Positions 9,264-18,509 of a stretch of 64,000 bases of DNA are shown piece by piece. This DNA comes from Kiloniella litopenaei. GTDB taxonomy: Bacteria; Pseudomonadota; Alphaproteobacteria; Kiloniellales; Kiloniellaceae. Position 1 is the stretch's first letter, and every line of letters starts with the position of its first letter. A model generated the notes under the pieces. It was not told where the DNA came from, ran no database searches, and was given only the letters and a program-made list of their open reading frames with translations. The stretch covers positions 434,001 through 498,000 of the forward strand of contig NZ_LANI01000003.1 of NCBI RefSeq assembly GCF_000982415.1, read 5' to 3'. The position numbers were made by a program, and so were the translations under genes.

Positions 9264-10373
9264 CTAAAGATCAGAGAAAAATCCAAAGTTATTTTTGCCT
9301 TTCTTCTTGATCTCATACATAGATTTGTCAGCACAATTCAGCAGTTGCTCGGCAGTAGTGCCATCATCGACGGAGAAGGCAATGCCGACAGATGCTCCAA
9401 CCCGAGCTTCTTCACCATCAAGTACAAAGGGCACATTCAATTGCTCAATTAAGGTTTGCGCAAGCACTTTGACACCATCCCGATCTGTTACTTCTTTTAG
9501 CAGGATAATAAATTCATCCCCACCGATACGCGCAGCCATGTCTTCGGGGGCCAAAAGAGCCCGAATGCGGTCTGCTACGCCAACAAGAATGGCGTCCCCC
9601 GCTTCATGCCCCAACGTATCATTAACCGCCTTAAACCCATCGAGATCAATAAAGAATACTGCTGTTTTCCCGTTCCCTTGTCGATCTTCGGCCAAAATAT
9701 CCTTAAGGTATTTCAAACAAAGACGACGGCTGGGTAATAGAGTCAACGCATCGTGGTTGGCCAAGAATTTCATCTTCTGCTCGGCCGCCTGTAGATCCTC
9801 GGCAAGCCAGACCATTTCCTGCGCCTGTGCCGCCATACGCTCTTCGCTATCAATCAGCTCTGAAACCTGAATTTGAAGACGTTCTTCAGACAAGCGGAGC
9901 GCTTTTTCAGCTTCAATTCGTTTTTCAATATTCAGCTGCTGCTCTTCGGCGATAATTGCCAGTTCTTCTGCTTGCGCTTCCAATCTCTCCCCGATATCGC
10001 GGAAATTGTGCCGTTCGATATCAAAGCGCTCTTCAGCCAAGATCAAGGCATCGCTAATTTTCTGCTCTATCGCTTTTTCTCTCTGTTGTTCAATCTCCAG
10101 AACAGAGGCTAAAGCCCTTGCCAGCAAGTCATCCACTTCATTGGAAGGTGGCTCATCATCCCACCAAACCACATCGGAAACCTGGACCCGCTGACTGTTG
10201 GTTTTAGATTGCCCATTAAAAGAAATAGTCGCAATGAAACGTGGCACAAGCGTGCGCAGAACATATCTTCTAGAATCGGCCCCCCGACCAAGAACAAATT
10301 CTTCTACCCCAAGCTCTGCCCCGAGTTCCTCTTCGGGGTTACCGAACGCCAACATTACCGAAACTACCCCCAC
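9264..10373 (-). CDS. Diguanylate cyclase with coiled-coil N-terminus
   Basis: The protein has up to 369 residues. About the first 75 form a small beta-rich region (RRYVLRTLVPRFIATI), then residues 80-200 are a Glu-rich heptad coiled coil, and the C-terminal 160 residues are a GGDEF domain. The catalytic motif is intact (RIGGDEFIILL), as is the upstream FFIDLDGFKAVNDTLGHEAG. No membrane helix is present, so it is a cytosolic c-di-GMP synthase, probably dimerised by the coiled coil. The longest reading starts at GTG 10373; ATG 10355 is an alternative and neither has a strong ribosome site. Confidence 0.88.
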   Translation of the reverse strand: MGVVSVMLAFGNPEEELGAELGVEEFVLGRGADSRRYVLRTLVPRFIATISFNGQSKTNSQRVQVSDVVWWDDEPPSNEVDDLLARALASVLEIEQQREKAIEQKISDALILAEERFDIERHNFRDIGERLEAQAEELAIIAEEQQLNIEKRIEAEKALRLSEERLQIQVSELIDSEERMAAQAQEMVWLAEDLQAAEQKMKFLANHDALTLLPSRRLCLKYLKDILAEDRQGNGKTAVFFIDLDGFKAVNDTLGHEAGDAILVGVADRIRALLAPEDMAARIGGDEFIILLKEVTDRDGVKVLAQTLIEQLNVPFVLDGEEARVGASVGIAFSVDDGTTAEQLLNCADKSMYEIKKKGKNNFGFFSDL

Positions 10374-10672
10374 TACCCTTTTGCACCAACGGATCCAACA
10401 GATCTTTTAATCTATGGTGGAGTGTTATTTCTTATGAAACAATGATTTCAACCAGATGTAACTATAGTGTTATTTTTCTTATTGCATTTTGTCCTAACAC
10501 ACTTTGGTTAATAAAGCATGTTTTTAGTTATTAATGCCGGGTCAACATCCGGATAAATATTCCCAGGGATTTAGCGCGTATTTCCCAAAGCAACCTCTTG
10601 ACCAAAAGATTTGTTACGCTAAGTAATGAACCCGAACAACAACCTGACTGCAACAGCTAAGCACGACATCAA
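10374..10672. other. Intergenic region between divergent genes
   Basis: About 300 bp separate the divergent diguanylate cyclase and sodium channel genes. The region is AT-rich and must hold both promoters. I see no gene, RNA, repeat or clear operator in it. Confidence 0.5.
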
Positions 10673-11560
10673 ATGACCTTGGATAAAATGACGCAAGACA
10701 CACCCCAGACAAAGGCTAAGACCACAAGCCTTTCAAACACAAAGTTGCGCACGTTTTTAGAAGGCAATACCTTTACCTGGGTAATAACGTCATTGATTTT
10801 GGTTAATGCCGTGACTTTAGGGCTTGAAACAAGCTCTAGCCTGACAGCCACACAGAGCACGCTTCTCTACTGGGCCGACAAAGCAATTCTCGTCGTTTTC
10901 TCTCTGGAACTTGCACTCAAGTTCTTGGCATATCGCGTAGATTTTTTTAAATCTGGGTGGAATATTTTTGATCTGCTTATTGTCACCATTGCCTGGGTTC
11001 CTGCCAGCGGTCCCTTTGCAGTACTTCGCGCCTTGCGTATCTTGCGTGTTCTACGCCTAATTTCAGTCGTTCCACAAATGCGTCGGGTCATTGGCGCAAT
11101 CGTTGCCTCTGTGCCCGGTATGCTTTCAGTCGTCGGCGTGCTCTCCATCGTCTTTTATGTTGCTGCCGTTCTAACCACCAAACTTTTTGGTCAACACCCC
11201 GACCCTAATATGCAGGAATGGTTTGGAACAATATCAGCCTCGGCCTATACCCTGTTTCAAGTCATGACCCTCGAAAGCTGGTCCATGGGAATTGTCCGCC
11301 CGACAATGGAGATTTTCCCCCATTCCTGGATTTTCTTTATTCCCTTTATCATCATCACCAGCTTTGCAGTGCTGAACCTTTTTATCGGCATTATCGTCGA
11401 TGCCATGCAGACATCTCATGAAGAGACTGATGACAAAATTACTGAAATGGCGAACATCACCCACGAAGATCTTCGCACACTGATCAATCGTTTTGAAAAT
11501 CTGGAAAACAAGATCGATCGCCTGTCTGATTCAGGGCGTCAGTCACCTTCCAAGGATTAG
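10673..11560 (+). CDS. Voltage-gated sodium channel, NavBac/NaChBac type
   Basis: The 295-residue protein has one six-helix ion-transport domain. The S4 voltage sensor carries spaced arginines at about residues 119, 122, 125 and 128 (RALRILRVLRL), with more basic residues at 137-138. The selectivity filter is TLESWS at 199-204, the signature of homotetrameric bacterial sodium channels. After S6 a C-terminal helix (LRTLINRFENLENKIDRL) fits the coiled-coil tetramer bundle of NavBac. In marine and alkaliphilic bacteria these channels link sodium entry to motility and pH homeostasis. ATG 10673 and ATG 10688 are both possible starts. Confidence 0.93.
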   Translation: MTLDKMTQDTPQTKAKTTSLSNTKLRTFLEGNTFTWVITSLILVNAVTLGLETSSSLTATQSTLLYWADKAILVVFSLELALKFLAYRVDFFKSGWNIFDLLIVTIAWVPASGPFAVLRALRILRVLRLISVVPQMRRVIGAIVASVPGMLSVVGVLSIVFYVAAVLTTKLFGQHPDPNMQEWFGTISASAYTLFQVMTLESWSMGIVRPTMEIFPHSWIFFIPFIIITSFAVLNLFIGIIVDAMQTSHEETDDKITEMANITHEDLRTLINRFENLENKIDRLSDSGRQSPSKD

Positions 11561-11675
11561 GAACAGTCTGACGGTCCATTAAACTAACCGGGTTTTGGCA
11601 CGTTTTATAATACCAAACGACCGTTACCAGACAAAACATAACCGATGAAAAAGACGCCCTTGCGGACAAATCGGG

Positions 11676-12524
11676 TCACGACATTTCTTCCAGGTCAGCA
11701 GACGTATCGTTCACAGCAATTGCGGTGCCACCAGAAAGCAGTTCTATATTTTCAGCCTTAAGAGCACTCAACAAAGCCGTGTTCACACGATAGCGTTCTT
11801 GATAATAACGTTGACTGGGGACCCAATACCGCAACCCAATGACAATTCCGCCATAGGTAAAATCATGCACCCCGATCTGGGCACGGGGATCATTGGGCAC
11901 CAAATCATCCCCGTCTAAAACCCGTCGCAACACATTGATAGCCCGGTCGGCATCAACAGACCCGGCAAGAGGAATACGGGTTTCAACAATCCGGTTGCTG
12001 TGGGAATTGGTAATGACCTCACCAACAATCCGTTTATTCGGAATTGTAATCAATTCCTTGTCTTCCCCGATCAACTGGGTATAGGCCAACTTAACCTCGT
12101 GCACGACACCACTTCCCCCCTTGACGATAATGGTATCGCCGATGGTAAAGGGACGCGTAAGAATAATGGAAAGTCCGGCACCATAGTTAGACAAAGGCCC
12201 CTGTATCGCCAAGGTAGCCCCAAAGGCACTTGCCCCAGCCAAGGCAATCAAAGGGGCCGTACTGATACCGAAATTGCCTAGGGTGATGATAATAACAAAG
12301 GCGATCAAAACAACTTTGACAATGTTCCCGATAAAACCGGACAGCGTCTGATCAAATTCTTTACGCAGGCAAAGTCCCGTGACCTTGCCACCAATCCAGC
12401 CCGCTACCTTGAGGCCAATAATCAAAACAATGATGGCGCCGATTATCTGAAAACCGTAGGCAACCGCGAATTCGATCCCTTTATCGATCAAGGCTTCAGC
12501 CGTTTTAAGTTCTTCATCCATCAT
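11676..12524 (-). CDS. mscS: Small-conductance mechanosensitive channel (MscS family)
   Basis: The protein has 282 residues, close to E. coli MscS (286). Helices lie at about 20-45, 65-90 and the pore-lining third helix with GASAFGATLAIQGPLSNYGAG, followed by the beta domain (TRPFTIGDTIIVKGGSG) and an alpha/beta cytoplasmic domain. It releases osmolytes on hypoosmotic shock. It is convergent with the sodium channel gene, the two stops being 115 bp apart. Translation may start at either of two adjacent ATGs (12524 or 12521). Confidence 0.93.
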   Translation of the reverse strand: MMDEELKTAEALIDKGIEFAVAYGFQIIGAIIVLIIGLKVAGWIGGKVTGLCLRKEFDQTLSGFIGNIVKVVLIAFVIIITLGNFGISTAPLIALAGASAFGATLAIQGPLSNYGAGLSIILTRPFTIGDTIIVKGGSGVVHEVKLAYTQLIGEDKELITIPNKRIVGEVITNSHSNRIVETRIPLAGSVDADRAINVLRRVLDGDDLVPNDPRAQIGVHDFTYGGIVIGLRYWVPSQRYYQERYRVNTALLSALKAENIELLSGGTAIAVNDTSADLEEMS

Positions 12525-12760
12525 TTACCAACCCTCAAATATTATCCGACCAATAATCTGGCTTATCGACATCTATGATTTAAATATTTCCGCTCCATAT
12601 CAAAGCGTGAAGCAGGAAGGTCATCAACCGTTAATCTACATCCCTCCAAATTTGTATGGCTATTTGAAGATATATTTAACCTCTTTACAGCATTATCATT
12701 GTCAAAATTTGCAACGTATCTCTCTTGTATTCTAGGTTTATTGTGGAAAAACAGCATTAA

Positions 12761-13249
12761 ATGGCAAAACCAAAAAAATTTTACACACCAAGTTTTGACG
12801 AAGGTTTTTTGGATCATTGTGACGACCGGATTGCCGCATTTTACAATATGTGGAAATCTAAATGTAAGAACAACGTCATCCCAGCACGGAGTGATTTTGA
12901 TCCTATCGATATGGTGGAATTTTTGCCTGGTATCACTTTGGTCGATGTTGATCAGAAAACCTTGGATTTGACCTATCGTCTCGTTGGAACAAACGAAGTT
13001 GCCGTGCGGGGCAAAGATCCGACAGGCGATAGTGTCAGAGAACACTTTCATGCAACCACCTGGGAGGATACATGGCAAAATTACCACCATGCCATCGTAA
13101 ATCAAGGAATTGTCTTTGACGATATGGATATGCCTAACGCGAACGGTATCATCGTTGGTGACGAGACAATCTTTGTACCACTCTCCCCGGACGGAGAGCA
13201 TGTAAATATGGTGATGCTCTATAGCATACAAAGAGAACCTAGTAAGTAA
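12761..13249 (+). CDS. PAS_5 (pfam07310-like) domain protein
   Basis: The 162-residue protein is made of one domain. The pattern RSDFDPIDMVEFLPGITLVDV followed by a Tyr-Arg-Leu-Val-Gly-Thr strand is characteristic of the PAS_5 family, abundant in Rhodospirillales-like Alphaproteobacteria and often present in many copies. There is no output domain, signal peptide or membrane helix. Its ligand and partner are unknown. It is a single-gene unit, with MscS divergent upstream. Confidence 0.8.
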   Translation: MAKPKKFYTPSFDEGFLDHCDDRIAAFYNMWKSKCKNNVIPARSDFDPIDMVEFLPGITLVDVDQKTLDLTYRLVGTNEVAVRGKDPTGDSVREHFHATTWEDTWQNYHHAIVNQGIVFDDMDMPNANGIIVGDETIFVPLSPDGEHVNMVMLYSIQREPSK

Positions 13250-13515
13250 TTTACAATCGGCACGTCTTCGGAACCGATAAATCCCGGAGCTATAAATCAA
13301 GCAGCATCTTCTCTTAATTTACCTAGATAACCACGATCGATTTTTTAATTCAGAGGCCGTGTTTGCTGTAAAACAGCTTGTTTTATAGTTCTCAACAAAC
13401 TTGACGAAACACCCGATACATATAATTTTGTCGAATGAACTAGTTCACAAGGTGTAGCGAGAATTATTTATCTCGCAAGAATACCCCTTTTGGAGGATGA
13501 ACCATCTATTACGAT

Positions 13516-14379
13516 ATGCCGCTCTATCGCCCTCCGAGTGAAGGGAACAACCTGATCATACAGGCAACGCTTGGGTGCTCGGCCAATTACTGCACCTTTT
13601 GTTCCATGTACAAAACCAAGACATATCGGGCCAGACCGCTGGATCAGGTATTAGCAGATATCGATCAAGCCGCGCACGAATGGCCCACGGCAAGCCGTAT
13701 CTTCCTTGCGGATGGCGATGCCCTGACCCTGTCGATGGATAATCTGCGTGCGATCTTAAACAAACTCCACGAAACATTTCCTGGACTGACAAGAGTATCG
13801 GCCTATGCCACGCCGAAAAACCTGATCGATAAAACAGTTGATGAGCTGCGCGAACTGAAAACCATGAAACTCAGCCTGGTTTATATGGGCATAGAATCAG
13901 GTTCGACACAGGTCCTCAAGCGCGTGATCAAAGGTGCCTCGCACAAGACCCACGGCATGGCACTGGATAATGCCAATGCAGCTGGCTTGAAAGTATCCGC
14001 CACGGTAATTCTCGGCCTTGCCGGACGTGCAGGGTGGGAAGATCATATTGCAAGTACCGCACAGCTGATCAACAATCATCCGCCGACCTATCTCTCGACC
14101 CTGCAACTTACACTGGATGAAGGCGCCATTGATGAATTCATGGCAGAGCAGGAAGCCGGGTTTGAATTTCAGGATGACGATGCCATTCTTCTGGAACAGG
14201 AACAGCTGCTCAAGCTGTTGAACCCACCAAAACCGGTTATTTTTCGATCCAACCATGCATCGAACTGTTTACCATTAGCGGGCAACCTTCCAAGAGACCG
14301 GGATAAATTATTGGACATTATTACGGCAGCAAAAGAGCAAATTCACTTGCGCCGCTCGCCCTTTATACGTGGCCTATGA
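13516..14379 (+). CDS. Radical SAM protein
   Basis: The 287-residue protein has near its N-terminus the cluster motif CSANYCTFCSMYK, that is C-x4-C-x2-C with the aromatic residue before the last Cys. This spacing belongs to a radical SAM subfamily usually annotated generically (for example GCPWNRCTFC-type proteins). Later parts show the TIM-barrel pattern, with MGIESGSTQVLK as the SAM-binding region and VILGLAG further on. There is no B12-binding or SPASM domain visible, and the substrate is unknown. A GGAGG sequence lies 19 nt before the chosen ATG, which is too far for a normal ribosome site, so the start is not certain. Confidence 0.85.
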   Translation: MPLYRPPSEGNNLIIQATLGCSANYCTFCSMYKTKTYRARPLDQVLADIDQAAHEWPTASRIFLADGDALTLSMDNLRAILNKLHETFPGLTRVSAYATPKNLIDKTVDELRELKTMKLSLVYMGIESGSTQVLKRVIKGASHKTHGMALDNANAAGLKVSATVILGLAGRAGWEDHIASTAQLINNHPPTYLSTLQLTLDEGAIDEFMAEQEAGFEFQDDDAILLEQEQLLKLLNPPKPVIFRSNHASNCLPLAGNLPRDRDKLLDIITAAKEQIHLRRSPFIRGL

Positions 14380-14468
14380 TCAAAGAGCCTGTAATAATGA
14401 CAAAGCGTCTGCCATGACGGATCAATGACGCAAAACTTCTCAATGCTTAACGTGACACTGAAACTTTC

Positions 14469-15149
14469 ATGAAACTTTTTCCTCGTCTTTCTTTCCTCTC
14501 TGTCAAGGGGGTCCCAACCCTGTCTTGGAGTTCACCCAAGCCATTGAACCTGCGACCTGACCTGGTCACCGTGATCTTGTTGGTTGTCGGCCTGACAATA
14601 TTTGGTCTTGGAGAGGCCCTGTTGATTGCTGCGGGAACGGGTGTCAGCCCCTGGACAGTCCTGGCACAGGGTGTCAGCCAACAGGCCGGTTGGAGCATCG
14701 GTTTATCGACCTTTCTCGTCAGCATCACCGTACTGATTCTATGGTGGCCGCTGAAACAAGTGCCGGGTATTGGCACCATCCTGAATGCCATTATTATTGC
14801 CCTCGTGCTGGAATTTGCCCTGCCCTACCTCCCGACACCAGATGCCTATATATCCCAGGTCCTGCTCACCCTTTTGGGTATTCTGGTAACGGGCCTTGGT
14901 AGTGGCATTTACCTGATCGCCAACCTAGGTCCCGGCCCCAGAGACGGCCTGATGACCGGATTGCAACAACAGACAAACTTTCCCATTGCATGGATCAGAA
15001 GCGGTATAGAACTCTCGGCCGTGATCATCGGTTGGTCCCTCGGCGGTGTCGTCGGCCTCGGCACCGTGCTGTTCGCCGTTTTGATCGGGCCTTCCGTGGC
15101 ACTTAGCCTGTTTGTTCTGGACAAATTTTTTGGCAACGAAAAGAAATAG
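14469..15149 (+). CDS. YczE/YyaS/YitT-like integral membrane protein
   Basis: The 226-residue protein has about five hydrophobic helices. The conserved loop GTGVSPWTVLAQG near the first helix and NLGPGPRDGLMTGL between later helices identify the YczE-like family of membrane proteins, whose function is not settled. It lies 89 bp after the radical SAM gene on the same strand and could be cotranscribed. The first 25 residues are unusually long for the family, so the true start may be further in. Confidence 0.75.
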   Translation: MKLFPRLSFLSVKGVPTLSWSSPKPLNLRPDLVTVILLVVGLTIFGLGEALLIAAGTGVSPWTVLAQGVSQQAGWSIGLSTFLVSITVLILWWPLKQVPGIGTILNAIIIALVLEFALPYLPTPDAYISQVLLTLLGILVTGLGSGIYLIANLGPGPRDGLMTGLQQQTNFPIAWIRSGIELSAVIIGWSLGGVVGLGTVLFAVLIGPSVALSLFVLDKFFGNEKK

Positions 15150-15217
15150 AGAAACTCAACACTCGGCAAACTTTATTGTACAAACCTGATTACCCTAATC
15201 AGGTGCCTGATCAAGAA

Positions 15218-15802
15218 TTATACAGGGCATACCCCTAGACGCTGATCTCTTTTCCGAAGCAAGATAATCAAGGGTAATGCCAGCAAAATCATCCATGATT
15301 TACCCAGCACCTGCCCGAGTAAAAAATCAAGGTTGCCAAAGGCGAGTTGTAGAAAAACAACACTATCAATCACCAATCCAACGGCACCACTGGCAAATAC
15401 TGCCAGTACTAATCGGCGCTCTTGTAGCGGTGTATAAACGGCAAAGTCCGCAAGTTCTGAAAGCAGGAAAGCAGCAGCAGAGGCAACAACCAGTGCAGCA
15501 GGAGCAACATAAGCGGAAAGAGCGGCCCCCATAAATATTGCGATCAACGCCCACTTCTTTCCCAAGCGTCTCTGCACCATGTCCCTCAGCACAAGCGCCA
15601 CCCCAATCATCAGAACACCACTTGGGGCCATAATGTCGGGACCAACAGGCAACAGGCAGGGGCCATCAGGCACACAAACAGTACCGACATTGCCAATCAT
15701 CCAGTTCGCAAGCGGTATACAAAGAAGGAATGCAATAAAGTAAATTCCACCTTCCACTTTTAATCTATTCATTTCCCGCGCCCATTTTAAATAACGCCCC
15801 AT
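15218..15802 (-). CDS. VUT-family (YhhQ-like) putative transporter
   Basis: The 194-residue protein has five or six hydrophobic helices. The segments MIGVALVLRDMVQRRLG and ELADFAVYTPLQER match the VUT/YhhQ family (Vut_1), some of whose members are queuosine-precursor uptake carriers. Residues specific for queuosine precursors cannot be judged here. ATG 15802 gives the longest form; ATG 15772 (MNRLKVEGG) is also plausible. The left end of the Tn7-like element begins only 79 bp upstream of this gene's start, so the insertion may have replaced or displaced its promoter. Confidence 0.75.
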   Translation of the reverse strand: MGRYLKWAREMNRLKVEGGIYFIAFLLCIPLANWMIGNVGTVCVPDGPCLLPVGPDIMAPSGVLMIGVALVLRDMVQRRLGKKWALIAIFMGAALSAYVAPAALVVASAAAFLLSELADFAVYTPLQERRLVLAVFASGAVGLVIDSVVFLQLAFGNLDFLLGQVLGKSWMILLALPLIILLRKRDQRLGVCPV

Positions 15803-15880
15803 AACCCGTTCCAGATGTATTGAAAAATCTTCATAAGAATTCTCATGCTGTATAAAACGTCAGTATGGTGCATCGATTTC

Positions 15881-16013
15881 TGTAGGGCGTCGCATAAGCT
15901 GTCACCATCTCTGACACAAAGCAAGGCTTTGGAGCGAATTTTTGACGCATAATTTAGCCTAAAAATGACGCATAAGATGTCATCCGCCTAAATTATGGAC
16001 CCAAATAGTGTCA
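15881..16013 (+). repeat. Left end of the Tn7-like element with TnsB-type sites
   Basis: Copies of a roughly 17-bp motif, near consensus TGACGCATAAGCTGTCA, occur at 15889-15904, 15943-15959 (TGACGCATAATTTAGCC) and 15966-15982 (TGACGCATAAGATGTCA). A weaker one is at 15997-16013 (GGACCCAAATAGTGTCA). The outermost bases are TGTAGGG. Several direct copies of such a site at each end are the normal TnsB-binding arrangement of Tn7-like elements. Confidence 0.8.
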
Positions 16014-16140
16014 TTTCACAAAATTGTTCAGATTTATTTTACATAAGCACAATTATGCGAATCACGGCTCAGGGCACCGGGCCTTAATTTAAGATGTGTC
16101 CTATATGAGAATAAGCAAATCTTACTCTTAGAAAAGCACA

Positions 16141-16174
16141 AAAAAATAGCCCGGGAAAATCCCGAGCTATTTTT
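16141..16174 (-). terminator. Terminator for the 101-residue element gene
   Basis: AAAAATAGCCCGGGA and TCCCGAGCTATTTTT form a nearly perfect stem (one mismatch) with a 3-nt loop. Read on the minus strand it is followed by a run of T, so it ends the transcript of the gene stopping at 16195. The plus-strand side also has a T run and the structure may act both ways. Confidence 0.8.
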
Positions 16175-16194
16175 AGAGAAATATTACTTAGACT

Positions 16195-16500
16195 TTATCG
16201 TCGATCCGTTTTCTCTTTAACTCGAACCCCGCCGTCACCATGATTATCTGGAGTAACAATCCATCCCTCATTCCACGCATTTAAGCATTCTGAAATTAAC
16301 TCAAATGCATTGCCATTATAGGAATCTATAATAGTGCCCTCAAAAACTGTTTCCCCATCTTCTGATTTAATCTGGTATTTATAATCAGAACTCATTCGAT
16401 AGGTATGAGGCCCTGTGATATTTGCAATTTTAATTTCCCCAATTTGTTTTTGTTTTGAATAATCGCCCCGCGGAATAACATCTACTTTCACCAAAATCAT
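16195..16500 (-). CDS. Hypothetical protein, element-borne
   Basis: I do not recognise this 101-residue protein. It starts MILVKVDVIPRGDYSKQKQIG, is predicted mostly beta-strand with a helix in SYNGNAFELISECLNAW, and ends in a charged tail. A GGGGAG sequence lies about 10 nt before ATG 16500 and a strong terminator follows the stop, so it is very likely expressed. It has no membrane segment. It sits between the left end and the Xre/MbcA-like remnant, but it shows no RES-type or other toxin motif. Confidence 0.6.
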   Translation of the reverse strand: MILVKVDVIPRGDYSKQKQIGEIKIANITGPHTYRMSSDYKYQIKSEDGETVFEGTIIDSYNGNAFELISECLNAWNEGWIVTPDNHGDGGVRVKEKTDRR

Positions 16501-16583
16501 CTTGCCTAACTCCCCAATTAAAACAAAATTAGATAATCGAGTTCGCTGCTATTAATATAAAAAAATCAGGTTTTCTTTCCTTT

Positions 16584-16898
16584 CTACCAAACGTCGCTCT
16601 CTAAATATTTTCGAACGCCCTTAATATCTATTATCATCATTTCAAATGCACACTTTCCTCCCCAAATTTTATTCGGCTTTTTTACCCATTTGTTTCTCCT
16701 TTCCTCATCTACAAACCAAAACTTTAAAGCAGTTCGAATTCTTAAAGCCTCACAAATTTTCTCATCAACTTCACCGCTAAAGCCTTCGATCTTGCCTTGC
16801 TTCATTTCCTGATATTCATCTAGGGTACACCCGAGAATTTCACGCCCTTCCTTCTCAGTTAATCCTCATTTATCGAATAAAACACAGATCAAATTCAT
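16584..16898 (-). pseudogene. Xre/MbcA-type antitoxin-like gene with an in-frame TGA
   Basis: A 73-codon open frame starts at ATG 16805. Its C-terminal half (NKWVKKPNKIWGGKCAFEMM, ending GVRKYLESDVW) resembles the MbcA/ParS/Xre toxin-binding domain (DUF2384), where a LGGKTPLE-like loop is typical. Read upstream in the same frame, the sequence gives GLTEKEGREILGCTLDEYQE, which looks like an Xre helix-turn-helix. It is cut off by a TGA at 16868-16866; ten codons further up is an ATG at 16898 with a good AGGAG. So either the gene is broken by a nonsense mutation or a truncated form is made from 16805. No RES toxin partner is nearby. Confidence 0.55.
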
Positions 16899-16916
16899 CT
16901 CCTGTAGTTATGAAAG

Positions 16917-18509
16917 CTACGTCGTTACAAGAGACCGGATACCTGACTTCATTTGAAGAATGCCTTGAACCGATAAATCCCCCTTTCTTACGAGAATGTC
17001 ACCAAGAACCTTTGGTGGATCCCTTTGCAAATAGACCGATAGTTCACCGCCCAGAACCATCATTATCGCATCTAGGTGGCTTACTCCGTATTGCCGCAAC
17101 CCTGAAAATGCTTCGTTAAGGCTAACCAAATCTTGAGATGAGATGCCTTTGCTAGATATAGCTTTATTAGCCAAGCTATCTAGGAAGGTCTGTGGTGCTG
17201 TTGGCGTAAATACCCAGTTCCTATTTCCATCGACATTCGGTCCGCGAGCTGCTTTTAATAGCCCCTGAGCGGCCAAGTCATCTCCGACCTGACGACTGAC
17301 ACCAATTATCCGACAGAGTTGATCTAGGCTTATAAGGCTAGACAGATAGCTTTTAGCCTGGGCCACATTCTCTGCAGTGTAGTTACGGTATTTCTTCTCG
17401 TTTGATTCAAGCGTAACTGGCTTGAGAATACCAATCTCCTCGAGCCATTGAATTTTCTTTGGGCCAACTTGCAAAAACTTCCCTGTTTCTTCCCGGCTCA
17501 AAGTTTCTTTTTGGCGACCCGTTCCCCAGACAGATGTACAACCTTGATGCTTTACTGTTTGATCGTAACCACGATCCCTGAGGTAGTCCTTAAAGGTATC
17601 TCTAAAGAGCTGTAGAGATACACTATATTCAGTACCATACAGCCCCTTGTAGAGCGCCCCGAATGCCCCTTGGAGGCCCGCGCTTTTCTTTTTGGAGCTC
17701 AGCAGATGTGCACGATAAACATCAATCTGGTTCCAGAAGTTATAAGGCCAATTATCAAGAAGCATGGCAGCTTCCTCCATTAGCCCAGCACACCCCTCTA
17801 AAGACAATCCTGCCAAACGACTACTTTTACGGCTGTCTAACTTAAGGAGCACCGCCCCTAAAAGCGAAATCACCTTGTGAAAATCGACCACATCCAGCTT
17901 GGCCATAGAGGCAAATGGTTCTGGTAGATTTTTAGAAATCGCAACACCTGAAGAGCTCTCAAGTGCTGACATCAAAAGTGAAAGGGGAGCTGAGTTAACA
18001 AAATTGGGCTCTACAGAGCTCAACTCTTCCCCACAGCGACAGTGACAAAGTGTTGTACGGGACCAGGATAGTTTTCTCCCGCAAGTAGGACATACCCCTA
18101 TTAAAGCGCAGTGATGTTTTGGACAGTGCGTATAACCAACAAGATCCCACACCTGTTTATGATAAGGTTCTTCCTTTAAACACTGGGGGCATAGCTTACT
18201 TTTCGATAGATCGACAAGTTCTCTATCAAGCTTCTGCTCACCAAATCCCAGAATGGAACCTTTAGACGATTTGTCTGATTGATAACCTTTTTCTTTAAGC
18301 TTATCGGCTGAAGTATGCAGACACGGTTCAAGCACCTCAGAGTAATTCGCGAGCTTCACCAAGCCAGAAGCGCCACGTACATTTAGGCCTAACGCATTTG
18401 GGACAACACTGATGGAACTATAAAGGTTTTCACCTGATAGCCGTAATAAATACCCATGAAGGCTTTCACCATCTTCAAGTGGTGCAGTTAGTGGGATGGA
18501 CAATCTCAT
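16917..18509 (-). CDS. tniQ: TniQ/TnsD-like target-selection protein
   Basis: The protein has 530 residues, near TnsD of Tn7 (508) and longer than short TniQ proteins. The N-terminal TniQ domain (LEDGESLHGYLLRLSGEN) is followed by zinc-ligand pairs: C107/C110, C129/H132, C140/C143 and C155-C159. The C-terminal half contains helix-turn-helix-like segments (for example SLDQLCRIIGVSRQVGDDLA) that could read DNA. In Tn7, TnsD binds the attachment site and recruits TnsC. With no CRISPR effector here, this protein is the likely reader of the tRNA-Arg site. Its ATG overlaps the tnsC stop as ATGA, showing coupled translation. Confidence 0.88.
   Translation of the reverse strand: MRLSIPLTAPLEDGESLHGYLLRLSGENLYSSISVVPNALGLNVRGASGLVKLANYSEVLEPCLHTSADKLKEKGYQSDKSSKGSILGFGEQKLDRELVDLSKSKLCPQCLKEEPYHKQVWDLVGYTHCPKHHCALIGVCPTCGRKLSWSRTTLCHCRCGEELSSVEPNFVNSAPLSLLMSALESSSGVAISKNLPEPFASMAKLDVVDFHKVISLLGAVLLKLDSRKSSRLAGLSLEGCAGLMEEAAMLLDNWPYNFWNQIDVYRAHLLSSKKKSAGLQGAFGALYKGLYGTEYSVSLQLFRDTFKDYLRDRGYDQTVKHQGCTSVWGTGRQKETLSREETGKFLQVGPKKIQWLEEIGILKPVTLESNEKKYRNYTAENVAQAKSYLSSLISLDQLCRIIGVSRQVGDDLAAQGLLKAARGPNVDGNRNWVFTPTAPQTFLDSLANKAISSKGISSQDLVSLNEAFSGLRQYGVSHLDAIMMVLGGELSVYLQRDPPKVLGDILVRKGDLSVQGILQMKSGIRSLVTT

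Noticed and set aside
15184-15204. Perfect 9-bp inverted repeat ACCTGATTA/TAATCAGGT between convergent membrane-protein genes
   Set aside because: No T run follows on either strand, so I did not call a terminator; it might be a weak bidirectional one.
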